Source: Lachnospiraceae bacterium M18-1
GTDB taxonomy: Bacteria; Bacillota; Clostridia; Lachnospirales; Lachnospiraceae
Assembly: GCA_000403295.2 (NCBI GenBank)
Contig: KE159605.1
Coordinates: 1,484,203 to 1,548,202, forward strand
DNA length: 64,000 nucleotides
Direction: 5' to 3'
Positions 41,717 to 50,314 of this stretch are shown here, piece by piece. The notes beneath the pieces were generated by a model that saw only the letters and a program-made list of their open reading frames with translations, had not been told where the DNA came from and searched no databases. Position numbers and translations under genes: made by a program. The number at the start of each line of letters is the position of its first letter. The first letter of the stretch is position 1.

Positions 41717-42628
41717 TCATTTTTTATTTTCTGATAAGGGAAATTCCATGACAAAACCAATCCCTTTCTTTTGGGGTTCTACAAAAATCTTCCCTCCCTG
41801 TATCAAAACCAGTTCCTGTACTATCGCAAGCCCCAGGCCGCTTCCTTTGCTGCTGTGGTACTCCCCCGTCCGATACAGCCTGTCAAAAAGAAATGGAATC
41901 TCTTTCTCAGGAATCCCCTTGCCATTGTCACAAACTTTCACTACAGCCGTAACGCCAGTCTGCACAATCTCTATCCAGACTTTGGAAGCCCCGCTATGTT
42001 CCATTACATTTTTAAGCAGATTATTCAGAATGCGCTCATAAAAAAAACTGTCCATGCTGATCTGTATCTCGTCCATGCCAGATACGAAATCATAGGAGAT
42101 TCCATTTCCTTCAAAAGCTGCAACCCAATTTGCAAAAACTGCCCTGGTTTCTTCTACAATATCCAATGGTTCCAACTCTGCTTTCTCATCTTTGGAATTG
42201 AGCTTGAACCACTGGAACAGATCGTCCAGATAATCTTTCAAGACGTATGCTTTTTCCCTTGCCTGCCGGACAGATTCCGCATGCATTTCCCCATGGACAT
42301 ATTGATAATGAACGGCATCCAGATGACCTATAATGGATGTAAGGGGAGTTCGGATATCGTGAGACAAACTGGTCATGAGCTTTTCATTCCTGCGTTCCTG
42401 CCGCTTTGACTGGATGATACGTTCCTTATTATCCATCATAATCTGATTGAACTTATAACAAGTATCTGATAAAAAGGAATGTTTTCTTATGATGATCCTT
42501 CTATCCGTTTCCCCCTCTATGATCTCATCTAATACGTGATTGATCTTTTTTATCTGCCTGCAGATACCTGCCAGCAATAATATCAGGCCCAAACAGATCA
42601 TCATAAGCACGATCATTTCTATCTGCAT
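41717..42628 (-). CDS. Sensor histidine kinase, CprK/NisK-like
   Basis: Short membrane kinase of 303 residues. It has a single clear N-terminal helix (about 3-22) and almost no extracytoplasmic domain, like intramembrane-sensing kinases of peptide resistance systems. The H box is LMTSLSHDIRTPLTSIIGHL (His near 95), followed by an N box near LNNLLKNVMEHS and G boxes VCDNGKGIP and GSGLGLAIVQELV. The ATG directly follows the regulator's stop codon. It likely senses through the partner ABC transporter. Confidence 0.9.
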   Translation of the reverse strand: MQIEMIVLMMICLGLILLLAGICRQIKKINHVLDEIIEGETDRRIIIRKHSFLSDTCYKFNQIMMDNKERIIQSKRQERRNEKLMTSLSHDIRTPLTSIIGHLDAVHYQYVHGEMHAESVRQAREKAYVLKDYLDDLFQWFKLNSKDEKAELEPLDIVEETRAVFANWVAAFEGNGISYDFVSGMDEIQISMDSFFYERILNNLLKNVMEHSGASKVWIEIVQTGVTAVVKVCDNGKGIPEKEIPFLFDRLYRTGEYHSSKGSGLGLAIVQELVLIQGGKIFVEPQKKGIGFVMEFPLSENKK

Positions 42629-43318
42629 TTACTGCCCTCCCCCAAAGCGGTAGCCGACACCCCTGACTGTCTGTATTATCCTGGGATTTTCCGGATCATC
42701 TTCTATTTTCTTTCTTATCTTACTGACCAATGCCATAATGTTATTATCGTCATAGACATAATCGTTCTTCCATACAGCCTTATAAATCTGCTTTTTTGTA
42801 TAAACACGCTTCGGAGATGAGGCAAGAAAATACAACAGGTCAAATTCTTTTCCAGTCAGCAGCACTTCTTTATTTTCTTTCAATATTCCTTTTATCTGCG
42901 GAACGATCGTAATCTTATCGAAACAAATCTCTTCCTGCGGTAAAATTCCATTCTTCAGCACAGTATTCCTCCGAATCTGGGAAGCAACCCTCGCCAGCAG
43001 CTCCTCCATATTAAAGGGCTTCGTAACGTAATCATCTGCACCGATTCCCAGACCATTTACCTTATCTGACGGGGAATTTTTTGCGGTCAGCATGATCACA
43101 GGAACCGCATACAGTTTCCGTATTTTCCCTAAGACTTCAAAACCATTTTCGCCGAGCAGCATCACGTCAAGCAGCACAAGATCATATTTTGCCTGTGACA
43201 GCTTATCAAGCCCCAGCTTCCCATTCCATGCCGTATCCACTTCATATAAACCATGCATACAGTTTTGCAGCAGTTCCAAAAGAGATTTATCATCATCTAT
43301 CACCAAGATTTTGTTCAT
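42629..43318 (-). CDS. Response regulator, OmpR/PhoB family (CprR-like)
   Basis: Regulator of 229 residues. The receiver has IDDDKS, phospho-acceptor Asp in LVLLDVMLLGENG (near 51), PVIMLTAKN and YVTKPF. The C-terminal winged helix ends in VSKIRKKIEDDPENPRIIQTVRGVGYRF. It is first in the five-gene module and probably activates the ABC genes downstream. Confidence 0.92.
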   Translation of the reverse strand: MNKILVIDDDKSLLELLQNCMHGLYEVDTAWNGKLGLDKLSQAKYDLVLLDVMLLGENGFEVLGKIRKLYAVPVIMLTAKNSPSDKVNGLGIGADDYVTKPFNMEELLARVASQIRRNTVLKNGILPQEEICFDKITIVPQIKGILKENKEVLLTGKEFDLLYFLASSPKRVYTKKQIYKAVWKNDYVYDDNNIMALVSKIRKKIEDDPENPRIIQTVRGVGYRFGGGQ

Positions 43319-43333
43319 GATTCACATTTCTGT

Positions 43334-43407
43334 TACTATTCACCGCCTTGTAAAAATAGGCGGACCGATTCGTCAAGTACCGCTTGTGAAAGGCTGTGAA
43401 TAGTAAT
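43334..43407. repeat. Dispersed palindrome, variant copy with long loop
   Basis: TTACTATTCAC (43334-43344) and GTGAATAGTAA (43397-43407) are exact complements around a 52-nt core. It uses the same ends as the GTTACTGTTCAC family, with A for G at one position on both arms, i.e. compensatory change preserving the stem. Confidence 0.6.
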
Positions 43408-43716
43408 ACCTTCCTCCGTTTTTTCAAATCTCACACTGTACACAGTCCAGTCCATACAGCCACATTACAATTATATGTAAAAATTCGGACTATCGCAAGT
43501 ATTTTAAATGCAGCTAAGAAAAGCTGTGCGGCAAGAGGTTACTGTCCGCATCCGTTCAGGCTGTGAACTGCAACTGCCTTTAGTTTCCTATCAGTTGATT
43601 TTATATCGCAAAGTATCTCTCCGCTCTCTTGTATATCCGCCCCTTCCTTTGGTACAATAATAACACTTCGAAGTCAACATTTATCCTGCTGTTGCTATGG
43701 GCAGACCGTAAACAGT

Positions 43717-43756
43717 GTTACTGTTCACACCCTTTGGGTGCTCCAGTAACAGTAAC
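43717..43756. repeat. Dispersed palindrome, copy near the XRE gene
   Basis: GTTACTGTTCACACCC-ttt-GGGTGCTCCAGTAACAGTAAC is the clearest member of the family, an imperfect palindrome about 40 bp long. It lies 32 bp before the XRE start codon, so it would fall in the 5' untranslated region or promoter. Confidence 0.75.
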
Positions 43757-43787
43757 TAAATAGTAACATCCAAGGAGGTACACAGCC

Positions 43788-44927
43788 ATGAACCAATTAC
43801 ATTTATCAGAAAATATCATCCGCCTGCGGCGGGAACGAAAGCTTACCCAGGAGGAGCTTGCGGATTTTCTCGGCGTCACCAAGGCGGCGGTCTCCAAATG
43901 GGAAAATGGACAGACCTCGCCGGATATCCTGCTGCTCCCCCAATTAGCCTGCTTTTTCGATGTCACCATCGATCAGCTGCTGGGCTATGAAGCGCAGCTC
44001 TCCGGAGAGCAGATCCGGCGGTGCTACATGGAACTCTGTCAGGATTTTGTAAACCTTCCCTTTCAGGAGGTTTATGAAAAGACACGTTCCCTGGCCCACC
44101 GGTATTATTCCTGCTATCCGTTTTTACTGCAGCTATGTACGCTGTATCTGAATCATTTTATGCTGGCGGAAAGGGCAGAGGACAAGCGGCAGATGCTGAA
44201 GGACGCTCTGCAGCTCTGCGTACGGATCCTGGACAGCTGCAGGGACGTGGGAGTCTGTACCGATGCCTCTGTCATGAAGGCCATGCTCCATCTGCAGCTT
44301 GGCTCCCCTGCAGAGGCAGTCGGAATCCTGGAGCCTTCGGCAGACCCGAACCATATTTCGCTGCAGAGCAGCATGGGCGCGGTTCTGGTCCAGGCATACC
44401 TGATGTCAGGCGAAAACGAAAAGGCAAAAGATTACGCCCAGGTGAAGCAGTATACCACCCTGCTGAGTCTGGTCGGCAATATGATCCAGCTTCTGCCCAT
44501 GTATGGGCAGGACTTCAAACGCTGTAAAGAGATCATGCGCCGCGCCCAGGGCATCCTGGAGTTCTTTGACCTGGAACAGCTCCATCCGAACCTGGCTGCA
44601 CAGTATTACTTCCAGGCCGCCCTCGTTTATGCAGAACATCAAGATACCAAACATGCCCTGCACATGCTGCGGAGCTTTGAACGGTGCGTCACCGGCCTTC
44701 TGAACCAGGAGCGCATCTCGCTTCACGGAGATTCCTATTTTGACCGCCTGGATGTCTGGGTCGACCAGCTCCCCTTGGGCGATATGGCTCCCCGTGATAA
44801 AGCCTTTGCAAAGCAAAATGCATTGGATGCCTTGAACCATCCTGTCTTTTCCTGCTTAAAAGAAACCGAAGATTTCCGGAAGCTTTATGAGCGCATCTCC
44901 GGAAATCCAAACCACTCAGATTTTTAG
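43788..44927 (+). CDS. XRE-family regulator with long helical repeat domain
   Basis: Regulator of 379 residues. The N-terminal helix-turn-helix is LTQEELADFLGVTKAAVSKW (about 19-38). The remaining 300 residues are helical and TPR-like, e.g. AEDKRQMLKDALQLCVRILD. Such proteins often sense a peptide or metabolite. AAGGAGG lies 7 nt upstream. It leads a plus-strand set with a small membrane protein and an ABC exporter that it probably controls. RRNPP-type peptide regulators have a similar build, but family membership is unproved. Confidence 0.85.
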   Translation: MNQLHLSENIIRLRRERKLTQEELADFLGVTKAAVSKWENGQTSPDILLLPQLACFFDVTIDQLLGYEAQLSGEQIRRCYMELCQDFVNLPFQEVYEKTRSLAHRYYSCYPFLLQLCTLYLNHFMLAERAEDKRQMLKDALQLCVRILDSCRDVGVCTDASVMKAMLHLQLGSPAEAVGILEPSADPNHISLQSSMGAVLVQAYLMSGENEKAKDYAQVKQYTTLLSLVGNMIQLLPMYGQDFKRCKEIMRRAQGILEFFDLEQLHPNLAAQYYFQAALVYAEHQDTKHALHMLRSFERCVTGLLNQERISLHGDSYFDRLDVWVDQLPLGDMAPRDKAFAKQNALDALNHPVFSCLKETEDFRKLYERISGNPNHSDF

Positions 44928-44943
44928 AAAGGAGGCAGTCAAT

Positions 44944-45147
44944 ATGCCTGACATTTATGAAATATTGCCATTTTTAATCCCTTTAGTAATCGTGCAGATG
45001 GCCCTGCTGGCCTATGCCATTTACCATATCCTGACCCACAGGACTTATAAACGGGGAAGCCGCGCCCTGTGGCTGGCGGTGGCGCTGATCGGGATGCAGT
45101 TCATCGGACCGATCCTGTATTTCCTCCTGGGAAAGGAGGACACCTGA
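44944..45147 (+). CDS. Small membrane protein, PLDc_N type
   Basis: 67-residue protein with two membrane helices (about 8-28 and 42-61) separated by a basic loop (THRTYKRGSRA). ALIGMQFIGPILYFLLGKED at its C-terminus matches the phospholipase D N-terminal transmembrane domain (PLDc_N). No PLD catalytic domain follows. GAAAGGAGG lies upstream of ATG 44944. It is 1 nt before the ABC ATPase gene. Confidence 0.7.
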   Translation: MPDIYEILPFLIPLVIVQMALLAYAIYHILTHRTYKRGSRALWLAVALIGMQFIGPILYFLLGKEDT

Positions 45148-45148
45148 T

Positions 45149-46045
45149 ATGAAAATGCTGACACTCTCCCATGTCGAAAAACATTTCGGGGAAAAACAGG
45201 TTCTCCGGGATGTCAGTTTTTCCGTGCCCGAACATACTGTATTCGGCTTTGTGGGGCAAAACGGCGCCGGCAAGACGACGGCTATGAAGCTGATCCTGGG
45301 GCTTCTCCCTCTGAACAGCGGACAGATCACGGTCAACGGGTCGGCCGTCTCCTACGGGAATACCGATACCAACCGTTTCATCGGATACCTGCCCGACGTT
45401 CCGGAATTTTATTCCTACATGACGCCGGCAGAATATCTCTCCTTCTGCGGGGCGATCACGGGGATGCCGAAACAGGAGATCAAAAAGCGAAGCCATGAGC
45501 TGCTCTCCCTGGTCGGCCTGGAAAATGAAAGCCACCGGATCAAGGGGTTTTCCCGGGGGATGAAGCAGCGTCTCGGCGTGGCGCAGGCGCTTCTGAACCG
45601 TCCCAGGCTCTTGATCTGCGACGAGCCCACTTCCGCCCTGGATCCTGCCGGGCGGAAGGAACTGCTGGATATCCTGACAGCTGCAAAAAAACAGACGACA
45701 GTGCTCTTCTCCACCCATATCCTTTCCGATGTGGAGCACATCTGCGACGAACTGGCATTTCTCCATGATGGACGGATCGTACTCCAGGGAACTCTGAAGG
45801 AGGTCCGGAAGCTTCGCAGGGCATCCGATGTGGAATTGGAAATGGAGCACGCCCGGGATGCGGAACTTCTGCTGTCTGATTTTCCATTTCTCCGGCGTCA
45901 GGGTCAAAACCTGCTTTTCTTAGAGGAAGGGAAAGCTCTCCCGGAGATCCTTGGCCGGATCGCAGAAGAAAAACTCCCGATCCGCCGGGTAGAGCGGATG
46001 GAGCCTACGCTGGAAGATTTATTTATGGAGGTGATCGCAAAATGA
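45149..46045 (+). CDS. ABC transporter ATPase
   Basis: ATPase of 298 residues: Walker A GQNGAGKTTAMKLILG (about 36-51), signature FSRGMKQRLGVAQALL, Walker B LLICDEPTSALDP, followed by a 75-residue C-terminal domain. AAGGAGGACAC lies upstream. It overlaps the permease gene by 4 nt. Together they form a DrrAB/NatAB-like exporter, possibly for a drug, peptide or lipid. Confidence 0.9.
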   Translation: MKMLTLSHVEKHFGEKQVLRDVSFSVPEHTVFGFVGQNGAGKTTAMKLILGLLPLNSGQITVNGSAVSYGNTDTNRFIGYLPDVPEFYSYMTPAEYLSFCGAITGMPKQEIKKRSHELLSLVGLENESHRIKGFSRGMKQRLGVAQALLNRPRLLICDEPTSALDPAGRKELLDILTAAKKQTTVLFSTHILSDVEHICDELAFLHDGRIVLQGTLKEVRKLRRASDVELEMEHARDAELLLSDFPFLRRQGQNLLFLEEGKALPEILGRIAEEKLPIRRVERMEPTLEDLFMEVIAK

Positions 46046-46803
46046 CCGCATTTCTGAAAAAAGAATGGATGGAACTGGTCCGTACCGGGCGGTTGTGGAT
46101 CCTGCTGCTCTTGTTTATTTTATTCGGGATCATGAATCCGGCGGCTGCCAAGCTCACTCCCTGGATGACGGAGATCATGGCGGAGCAGCTGGCCGAATCC
46201 GGTCTCGTCGTGAATGCGGTGACTGTGGACGCCATGACCTCGTGGACCCAGTTTTACAAGAATATTCCCATGGCTCTGATCGTATTTGTTCTGCTGAACA
46301 GCGGGATCTTTACGGCAGAATACCAGAAAGGGACATTGATCCCTGTGGTGACCAAGGGGCTGTCCCGCCGCCGGATCCTGGCCGCCAAAGCAAGCCTGCT
46401 GCTTGGGACCTGGACAGCTTTGTATTTTCTGTGCTATGGGATCACTTACGGGTATAACGCCTATTTCTGGGATAACGGCATCGCGGAATATCCTCTGCTG
46501 GGCGCCCTGTACTGGTGGCTGTTCGGAGTGTGGGTGCTCTCCTGGGTCCTGCTCTTTTCCACGATCGCGGCCGGCAGTACGCAGGTGCTGTTTGGAACAG
46601 GCGCGGTATCCCTCGCAGCATACATGCTGGGGCTGTTTCCGAAAGCAGGAACGTATCTTCCGGTGAAACTGATGGATGGGATGAACCTGCTGTACGGGAA
46701 TACAACCCCCGGGGATTATTCTGTAAGTGTGGGGACCGCCTGCGGGACGGCGGTGGTCTGCATGTTTCTGGCGGTCCTCTGCTTTGACCGGAAACAATTA
46801 TAA
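46042..46803 (+). CDS. ABC-2 type permease
   Basis: Membrane subunit of 253 residues with six helices. The first lies at about 17-35 (LWILLLLFILFGIMNPAAAK), and the cytoplasmic loop AEYQKGTLIPVVTKGLSRRRILAAK before helix 3 is typical of ABC-2 permeases. The start ATGA overlaps the ATPase stop. Substrate unknown. Confidence 0.86.
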   Translation: MTAFLKKEWMELVRTGRLWILLLLFILFGIMNPAAAKLTPWMTEIMAEQLAESGLVVNAVTVDAMTSWTQFYKNIPMALIVFVLLNSGIFTAEYQKGTLIPVVTKGLSRRRILAAKASLLLGTWTALYFLCYGITYGYNAYFWDNGIAEYPLLGALYWWLFGVWVLSWVLLFSTIAAGSTQVLFGTGAVSLAAYMLGLFPKAGTYLPVKLMDGMNLLYGNTTPGDYSVSVGTACGTAVVCMFLAVLCFDRKQL

Positions 46804-46810
46804 CAGCAAA

Positions 46811-46849
46811 ATGCAGGTCATCTGCAAAATCGCGGCAGATGGCCTGCAT
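46811..46849. terminator. Bidirectional terminator, convergent genes
   Basis: ATGCAGGTCATCTGC (46811-46825) and GCAGATGGCCTGCAT (46835-46849) form a 15-bp stem with one G-U pair and a 9-nt loop, between the ABC permease and the FMN-binding lipoprotein genes, which converge. On the minus strand TTTTGCTGTTAT follows. Confidence 0.65.
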
Positions 46850-46878
46850 TCTCTGTGTCCGTCAAATATCCATACTAT

Positions 46879-47322
46879 TTAATGCTCTGTATCTACGATC
46901 GCAATGCTGGAATCTCCCATGCGCGCCTGTTCCAGTACAGCCTGGGACAGGATCTGAAACGACCCATGAGAAGAGGTCGCTCCTGAGAGCGCGTCGATGC
47001 CTTCCTCTCCCTGTCCCTCCAAAAGCTGGTTTGCGTAATATCGGGTATACTCGTTGGGATAGGTCCCGGTGACTTGAAGCATGTTCTGCATATATGTGTT
47101 ATCCCAGCTCTTGATGAATCCGCTGGCATTCTCCGCATTATATTCTACTGAGACAATACTCCCGCCTTTCACCAAAATAGTGATATATTCCTTCCAGCCA
47201 TGGCTAAATTCAGATGCCTGAGCAGTATAATATCCGTCCTGAAGCCCTTCCTGATCCCCGCACGCTGTCAGCATCGGCGTCATCAGCAGCAGGCTTATAA
47301 GCATGACAAAAATCCGTTTCAT
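46879..47322 (-). CDS. FMN-binding lipoprotein
   Basis: Secreted lipoprotein of 147 residues. Signal and lipobox are [20 protein letters not shown] followed by Cys21. The FMN-binding domain has [13 protein letters not shown] near 115, the D-x-S-G-A-T-x-S motif in which the Thr takes covalent FMN from Apb[11 protein letters not shown] is the usual domain start. Its ATG overlaps the chemoreceptor stop (4 nt), so it is made together with that receptor. No ApbE gene is in the window. Confidence 0.88.
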   Translation of the reverse strand: MKRIFVMLISLLLMTPMLTACGDQEGLQDGYYTAQASEFSHGWKEYITILVKGGSIVSVEYNAENASGFIKSWDNTYMQNMLQVTGTYPNEYTRYYANQLLEGQGEEGIDALSGATSSHGSFQILSQAVLEQARMGDSSIAIVDTEH

Positions 47323-49361
47323 CTGCCGCTTTTCTCCTTTAAAATAAATTTTCGCACGTGGGACTGAAGCTCCTCCGCTTCTTTCGCCAGTGTGCCGCTG
47401 GACTGCTCCGTTTCCCCTGCGTTCTGCAGATTGCGGTCTGCGATGGAAGAGATCGTGGCAATCCGCTCCTCCATTACGCTCAGCGCAAGCTCCTGTCCCT
47501 GCACCGCCGCTGCCAGCTGATCCGAAATTGTGCTGATCTGTGCGGAAACATCGGAGATCGCACGAAGAGAGCCCGCAGTATCCGCTGTCAGCACCACACC
47601 GTTCTGGATGATCGCTTTGGTATTGTCGACCATCTTCGTAGCTCTCTGTGCGGCCTCGGCACTCTTGGCTGCCAGCTGCTTTACCTCATCGGCTACGACC
47701 GCAAAGCCTTTTCCGGCTTCTCCGGAACGTGCCGCCTCCACAGAGGCATTGAGAGACAAAATATTGGTCTGGAACGCAATGTCCTCAATGTCCTTTGCGA
47801 TCTTTGTGATCTGCTGCGCGTTATCGCTGATGTCATCCATGGCGTCAGACAGGGAGGACATCTGTTCATTGGCGCTTTGAACGCGCCGGGTGATCTCTTC
47901 CGTCTGGGAACGGGTCTGACCGCTGCTCTTAGCAACATCAGCCAGCTGCTCCTTCACGTGGGTCACCTCATGGACCAGTTCTTCGGTAGACTGGTTCTGT
48001 TCCAGGGATGCATGGTGCAGCTGTGCGGACTGCCCGCTCAGCTGCTCTGCCATTGCGGTGAGCCGGTCTGCTGCGGCGCGGAATCCCAGGAGTGTTTCGT
48101 TCATCGACCGGGTAATGGTACTCAGGCTGCCGCGGATCAGCACAAAATCGCCCTTGTAGTCCACCTGCGGCCCGGTCCGAAGATCGCCGTCTGCAACACG
48201 GGTCAATACCTGCTCGATATCGGATATGTATCGATTTACGCTTTCCAGCGTAGCATCCAGAGTCTGTGTCATGACCTCCAGCTCATCTCCTGTACTGACG
48301 TGGATCACTTCCGTATGCAGGTCTCCGTTGGACAGGGCCACCATCCGGTCCGTTACGCACTTCACCGGATGGGAAATGGAACGTGCAAACCGCAGGATCA
48401 GCACGATGGAGATCACGAGCCCCGCCAGGGTGGCCAAAATTGATACCAGCATGGCCCCGTTAATGAACTGGCCGTAATCTGACTTTGGAATCTGGATGAC
48501 CAGTGACCACTGAGTACCCCGGATAGGAGAAAAGGCCACCAGCATCTTTTCGCCGTCGATGGGAAATTCTGCCGCCCCTGTTTCTCCGGTAGTGACCCGT
48601 TCCACCGCATCCCCGTTGCCGCCGCTTAACTGAACCAGCGAACTTTGATCGAGGACAAGAGACTGGTCCGGGTGGCCGGTCACGATTCCCTCCCCGTTGA
48701 CCATATAGGCCATGCCGCTTCTTCCAAGGTTGATGCTGCTGATCACATCGTTGAGCAAGTCATATTTGTAGGTACCCATCACGTAAAGAACGGTCTCACC
48801 GTCCTCTTTCACCGGCATTCCCATCGTAATGCCCAGACTGCCCTGGAAGATCGTGGACGCATCGATCGTCAGATTATCTGTTTCTTTTAAAAGTGCCAAA
48901 AAACCGCTGTCCAGATTTTCCGGCGCATCGTCAATCCCCTGTTCCAGCCGCCCGTCCAAGTCATACAGGGCGATCGTGTAAAGTTCATAAGTCTCTGCAG
49001 CTTCTTCCAGCAGCGCCGCCCGGTTTTCCCTCGTTGCCGCAGTGTCCGGGGAAGCTGTCCCGCCTTCGTCTGGTTGAGCACCGGCGGTCACACTGCTCAT
49101 TCGGGGATCACCGGCAATGCCCATCATACGGTCGGCAAGCATATGGATGTTGGCCTCTACCGTCTTAGCCGACTGCCGGGCCATCGGCTGAAGGCTGTCC
49201 AGCAATATGTTGTTGGCAAGCGACTGCAAGGAAAGCGCCATGATCACACAGCATACGACCACCAAGATCAGGATATTAAATGTAGTATTTCTCAATATCC
49301 GCCTGTTCAGGCTCCGTTTTGTTCCTCGGCCGGCGAGGAAGCCCGCTTCTTTTCCTTTCAC
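47319..49361 (-). CDS. Methyl-accepting chemotaxis protein
   Basis: Chemoreceptor of 680 residues. A first membrane helix (about 28-48) and a second (about 300-322) enclose a sensor domain of about 250 residues that looks like dCache_1 ([45 protein letters not shown]). A HAMP domain follows, then the long signalling hairpin with tip [20 protein letters not shown]. The GTG at 49361 has AAGGAG 10 nt upstream. No che genes are nearby. It is translationally coupled to the FMN-binding lipoprotein. Confidence 0.9.
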   Translation of the reverse strand: MKGKEAGFLAGRGTKRSLNRRILRNTTFNILILVVVCCVIMALSLQSLANNILLDSLQPMARQSAKTVEANIHMLADRMMGIAGDPRMSSVTAGAQPDEGGTASPDTAATRENRAALLEEAAETYELYTIALYDLDGRLEQGIDDAPENLDSGFLALLKETDNLTIDASTIFQGSLGITMGMPVKEDGETVLYVMGTYKYDLLNDVISSINLGRSGMAYMVNGEGIVTGHPDQSLVLDQSSLVQLSGGNGDAVERVTTGETGAAEFPIDGEKMLVAFSPIRGTQWSLVIQIPKSDYGQFINGAMLVSILATLAGLVISIVLILRFARSISHPVKCVTDRMVALSNGDLHTEVIHVSTGDELEVMTQTLDATLESVNRYISDIEQVLTRVADGDLRTGPQVDYKGDFVLIRGSLSTITRSMNETLLGFRAAADRLTAMAEQLSGQSAQLHHASLEQNQSTEELVHEVTHVKEQLADVAKSSGQTRSQTEEITRRVQSANEQMSSLSDAMDDISDNAQQITKIAKDIEDIAFQTNILSLNASVEAARSGEAGKGFAVVADEVKQLAAKSAEAAQRATKMVDNTKAIIQNGVVLTADTAGSLRAISDVSAQISTISDQLAAAVQGQELALSVMEERIATISSIADRNLQNAGETEQSSGTLAKEAEELQSHVRKFILKEKSGR

Positions 49362-49547
49362 GTTTCTGCCGCTCCTTTTCTGAGTAATTTTTGTGTCAAT
49401 AGACAGAATAAAAAGCCGCTCAATCCGCCAGTCGGATATTGTGTGCTGCATCGGCTGACAGGCGATAGACTTTGCGCTTAGTATAGCACAGATTATCTGG
49501 GAAAGAAAGTGCTTTCTATCGTTTTGCCTGATGTTTTGAATGCTAAG

Positions 49548-49690
49548 GTTACTGTTCACGGTGCCTTGCACCCTGCTGCAAGGCATCCGGCCAGTAAAAT
49601 AGCGGTTGCGCGCATCCAGCTCCTCGCCGTCAGGCGACTTTTCAATGGGCTGGATACTGTTACTGGAGCACCCAAAGGGTGTGAACAGTA
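49548..49690. repeat. Dispersed palindrome, compound copy
   Basis: The outer ends are GTTACTGTTCAC (49548-49559) and GTGAACAGTA (49681-49690), 121 bp apart. The inner right part, CTGTTACTGGAGCACCC-aaa-GGGTGTGAACAG (about 49657-49688), is a complete copy of the palindrome in reverse orientation. CGGTGCCTTGCA...TGCAAGGCATCCG adds a further hairpin near 49559-49592. Confidence 0.65.
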
Positions 49691-49736
49691 TCGCCGTATG
49701 ATCCTGTCATGACCCGCTCAGAGATGCCATAAAGAA

Positions 49737-49772
49737 TCCTCCGGCCCATACGCGCAGGCCGGAGGACTTTTT
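49737..49772 (+). terminator. Strong hairpin terminator TCCTCCGGCC/GGCCGGAGGA
   Basis: A perfect 10-bp GC-rich stem (49737-49746 with 49757-49766) followed by C and five T on the plus strand. No plus-strand gene lies close upstream. On the minus strand it lies after the coiled-coil gene and could serve it, although the minus T tract is short. Confidence 0.6.
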
Positions 49773-49817
49773 CATCCGTTGTGTTAAGAAAATGCTGCCA
49801 GCGGCAGGCTTTCCGTA

Positions 49818-50138
49818 TTACCCCCATGTATCAACATGAGTTCCCATCGCTTCGTCAAGGGAGGGCCCGAAAGTCCTTTTTTCTGTTTCCTCCCCGGGTG
49901 TTCCTTTTTTCTGCTGTTCCTTTTGCTCCAGCTTCCGCTTCTGCTCCTCCAGACGTTTGATCTGTTCCTCTAATTTCTGAATCTTTTTCTGCTTCTCTTC
50001 GGGAGGCAGTTTTTCGTCTTCCTTCACCTTTTTCAGCTGTTCCTGCAGCTTTTGGATCTTTTGCTCAATCGACTGCAGATCTGCGGAAGGAGCCTTATTT
50101 TGAATACCGCCGGCCGAACCGATTCCTGAGACTGTCAT
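49818..50138 (-). CDS. Small coiled-coil protein, FlxA-like
   Basis: 106-residue hydrophilic protein without signal or membrane helix. Residues 22-75 are a strong Lys/Glu/Gln coiled coil (LQSIEQKIQKLQEQLKKVKE, EEQIKRLEEQKRKLEQKEQQ). The short N-terminus MTVSGIGSAGGIQ and the pattern resemble FlxA-like proteins, some of which are linked to flagellin genes. There is no flagellar gene nearby. A GGAGG-type site precedes the ATG. Confidence 0.65.
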   Translation of the reverse strand: MTVSGIGSAGGIQNKAPSADLQSIEQKIQKLQEQLKKVKEDEKLPPEEKQKKIQKLEEQIKRLEEQKRKLEQKEQQKKGTPGEETEKRTFGPSLDEAMGTHVDTWG

Positions 50139-50252
50139 ATCTGTTCACCTCCATTTCTCCGACAGGAAATCCCTCTCGGAAACAGTTTAGCGCTTCCTTC
50201 TATAAATTTTCAATGGTTTTGTCATGAACTGTCATTGAAATGTATTGAAATG

Positions 50253-50290
50253 GTTACTGTTCACACCCTGGCCGGGTGGTTACAGTTCAC
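50253..50290. repeat. Dispersed palindrome, copy near the BspA-like gene
   Basis: GTTACTGTTCACACCC-tggcc-GGGTGGTTACAGTTCAC, 25 bp from the stop of the surface-protein gene. The arms are almost the same on both sides, so it can also be read as two direct half-copies. Confidence 0.7.
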
Positions 50291-50314
50291 GGCCTAACCG
50301 GCAGCGGAGCTGTG

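Larger units (their letters stand above)
43319..43787. other. Intergenic region with two palindromic repeats, no gene
   Basis: This 469-bp divergent gap has no coding frame of note. It holds the TTACTATTCAC/GTGAATAGTAA inverted pair (43334-43344, 43397-43407), a weaker relative near 43541-43575 and a full copy of the dispersed palindrome at 43717-43756. AAGGAGG at 43774-43780 belongs to the XRE gene. A TTGACA-like promoter was not identified with confidence. Confidence 0.6.

Noticed and set aside
47905..47925. Near match to the GntR operator (GGGTCTGACCG) inside the chemoreceptor gene
   Set aside because: Lies deep in coding sequence, lacks the outer T/A pair and is far from any promoter.
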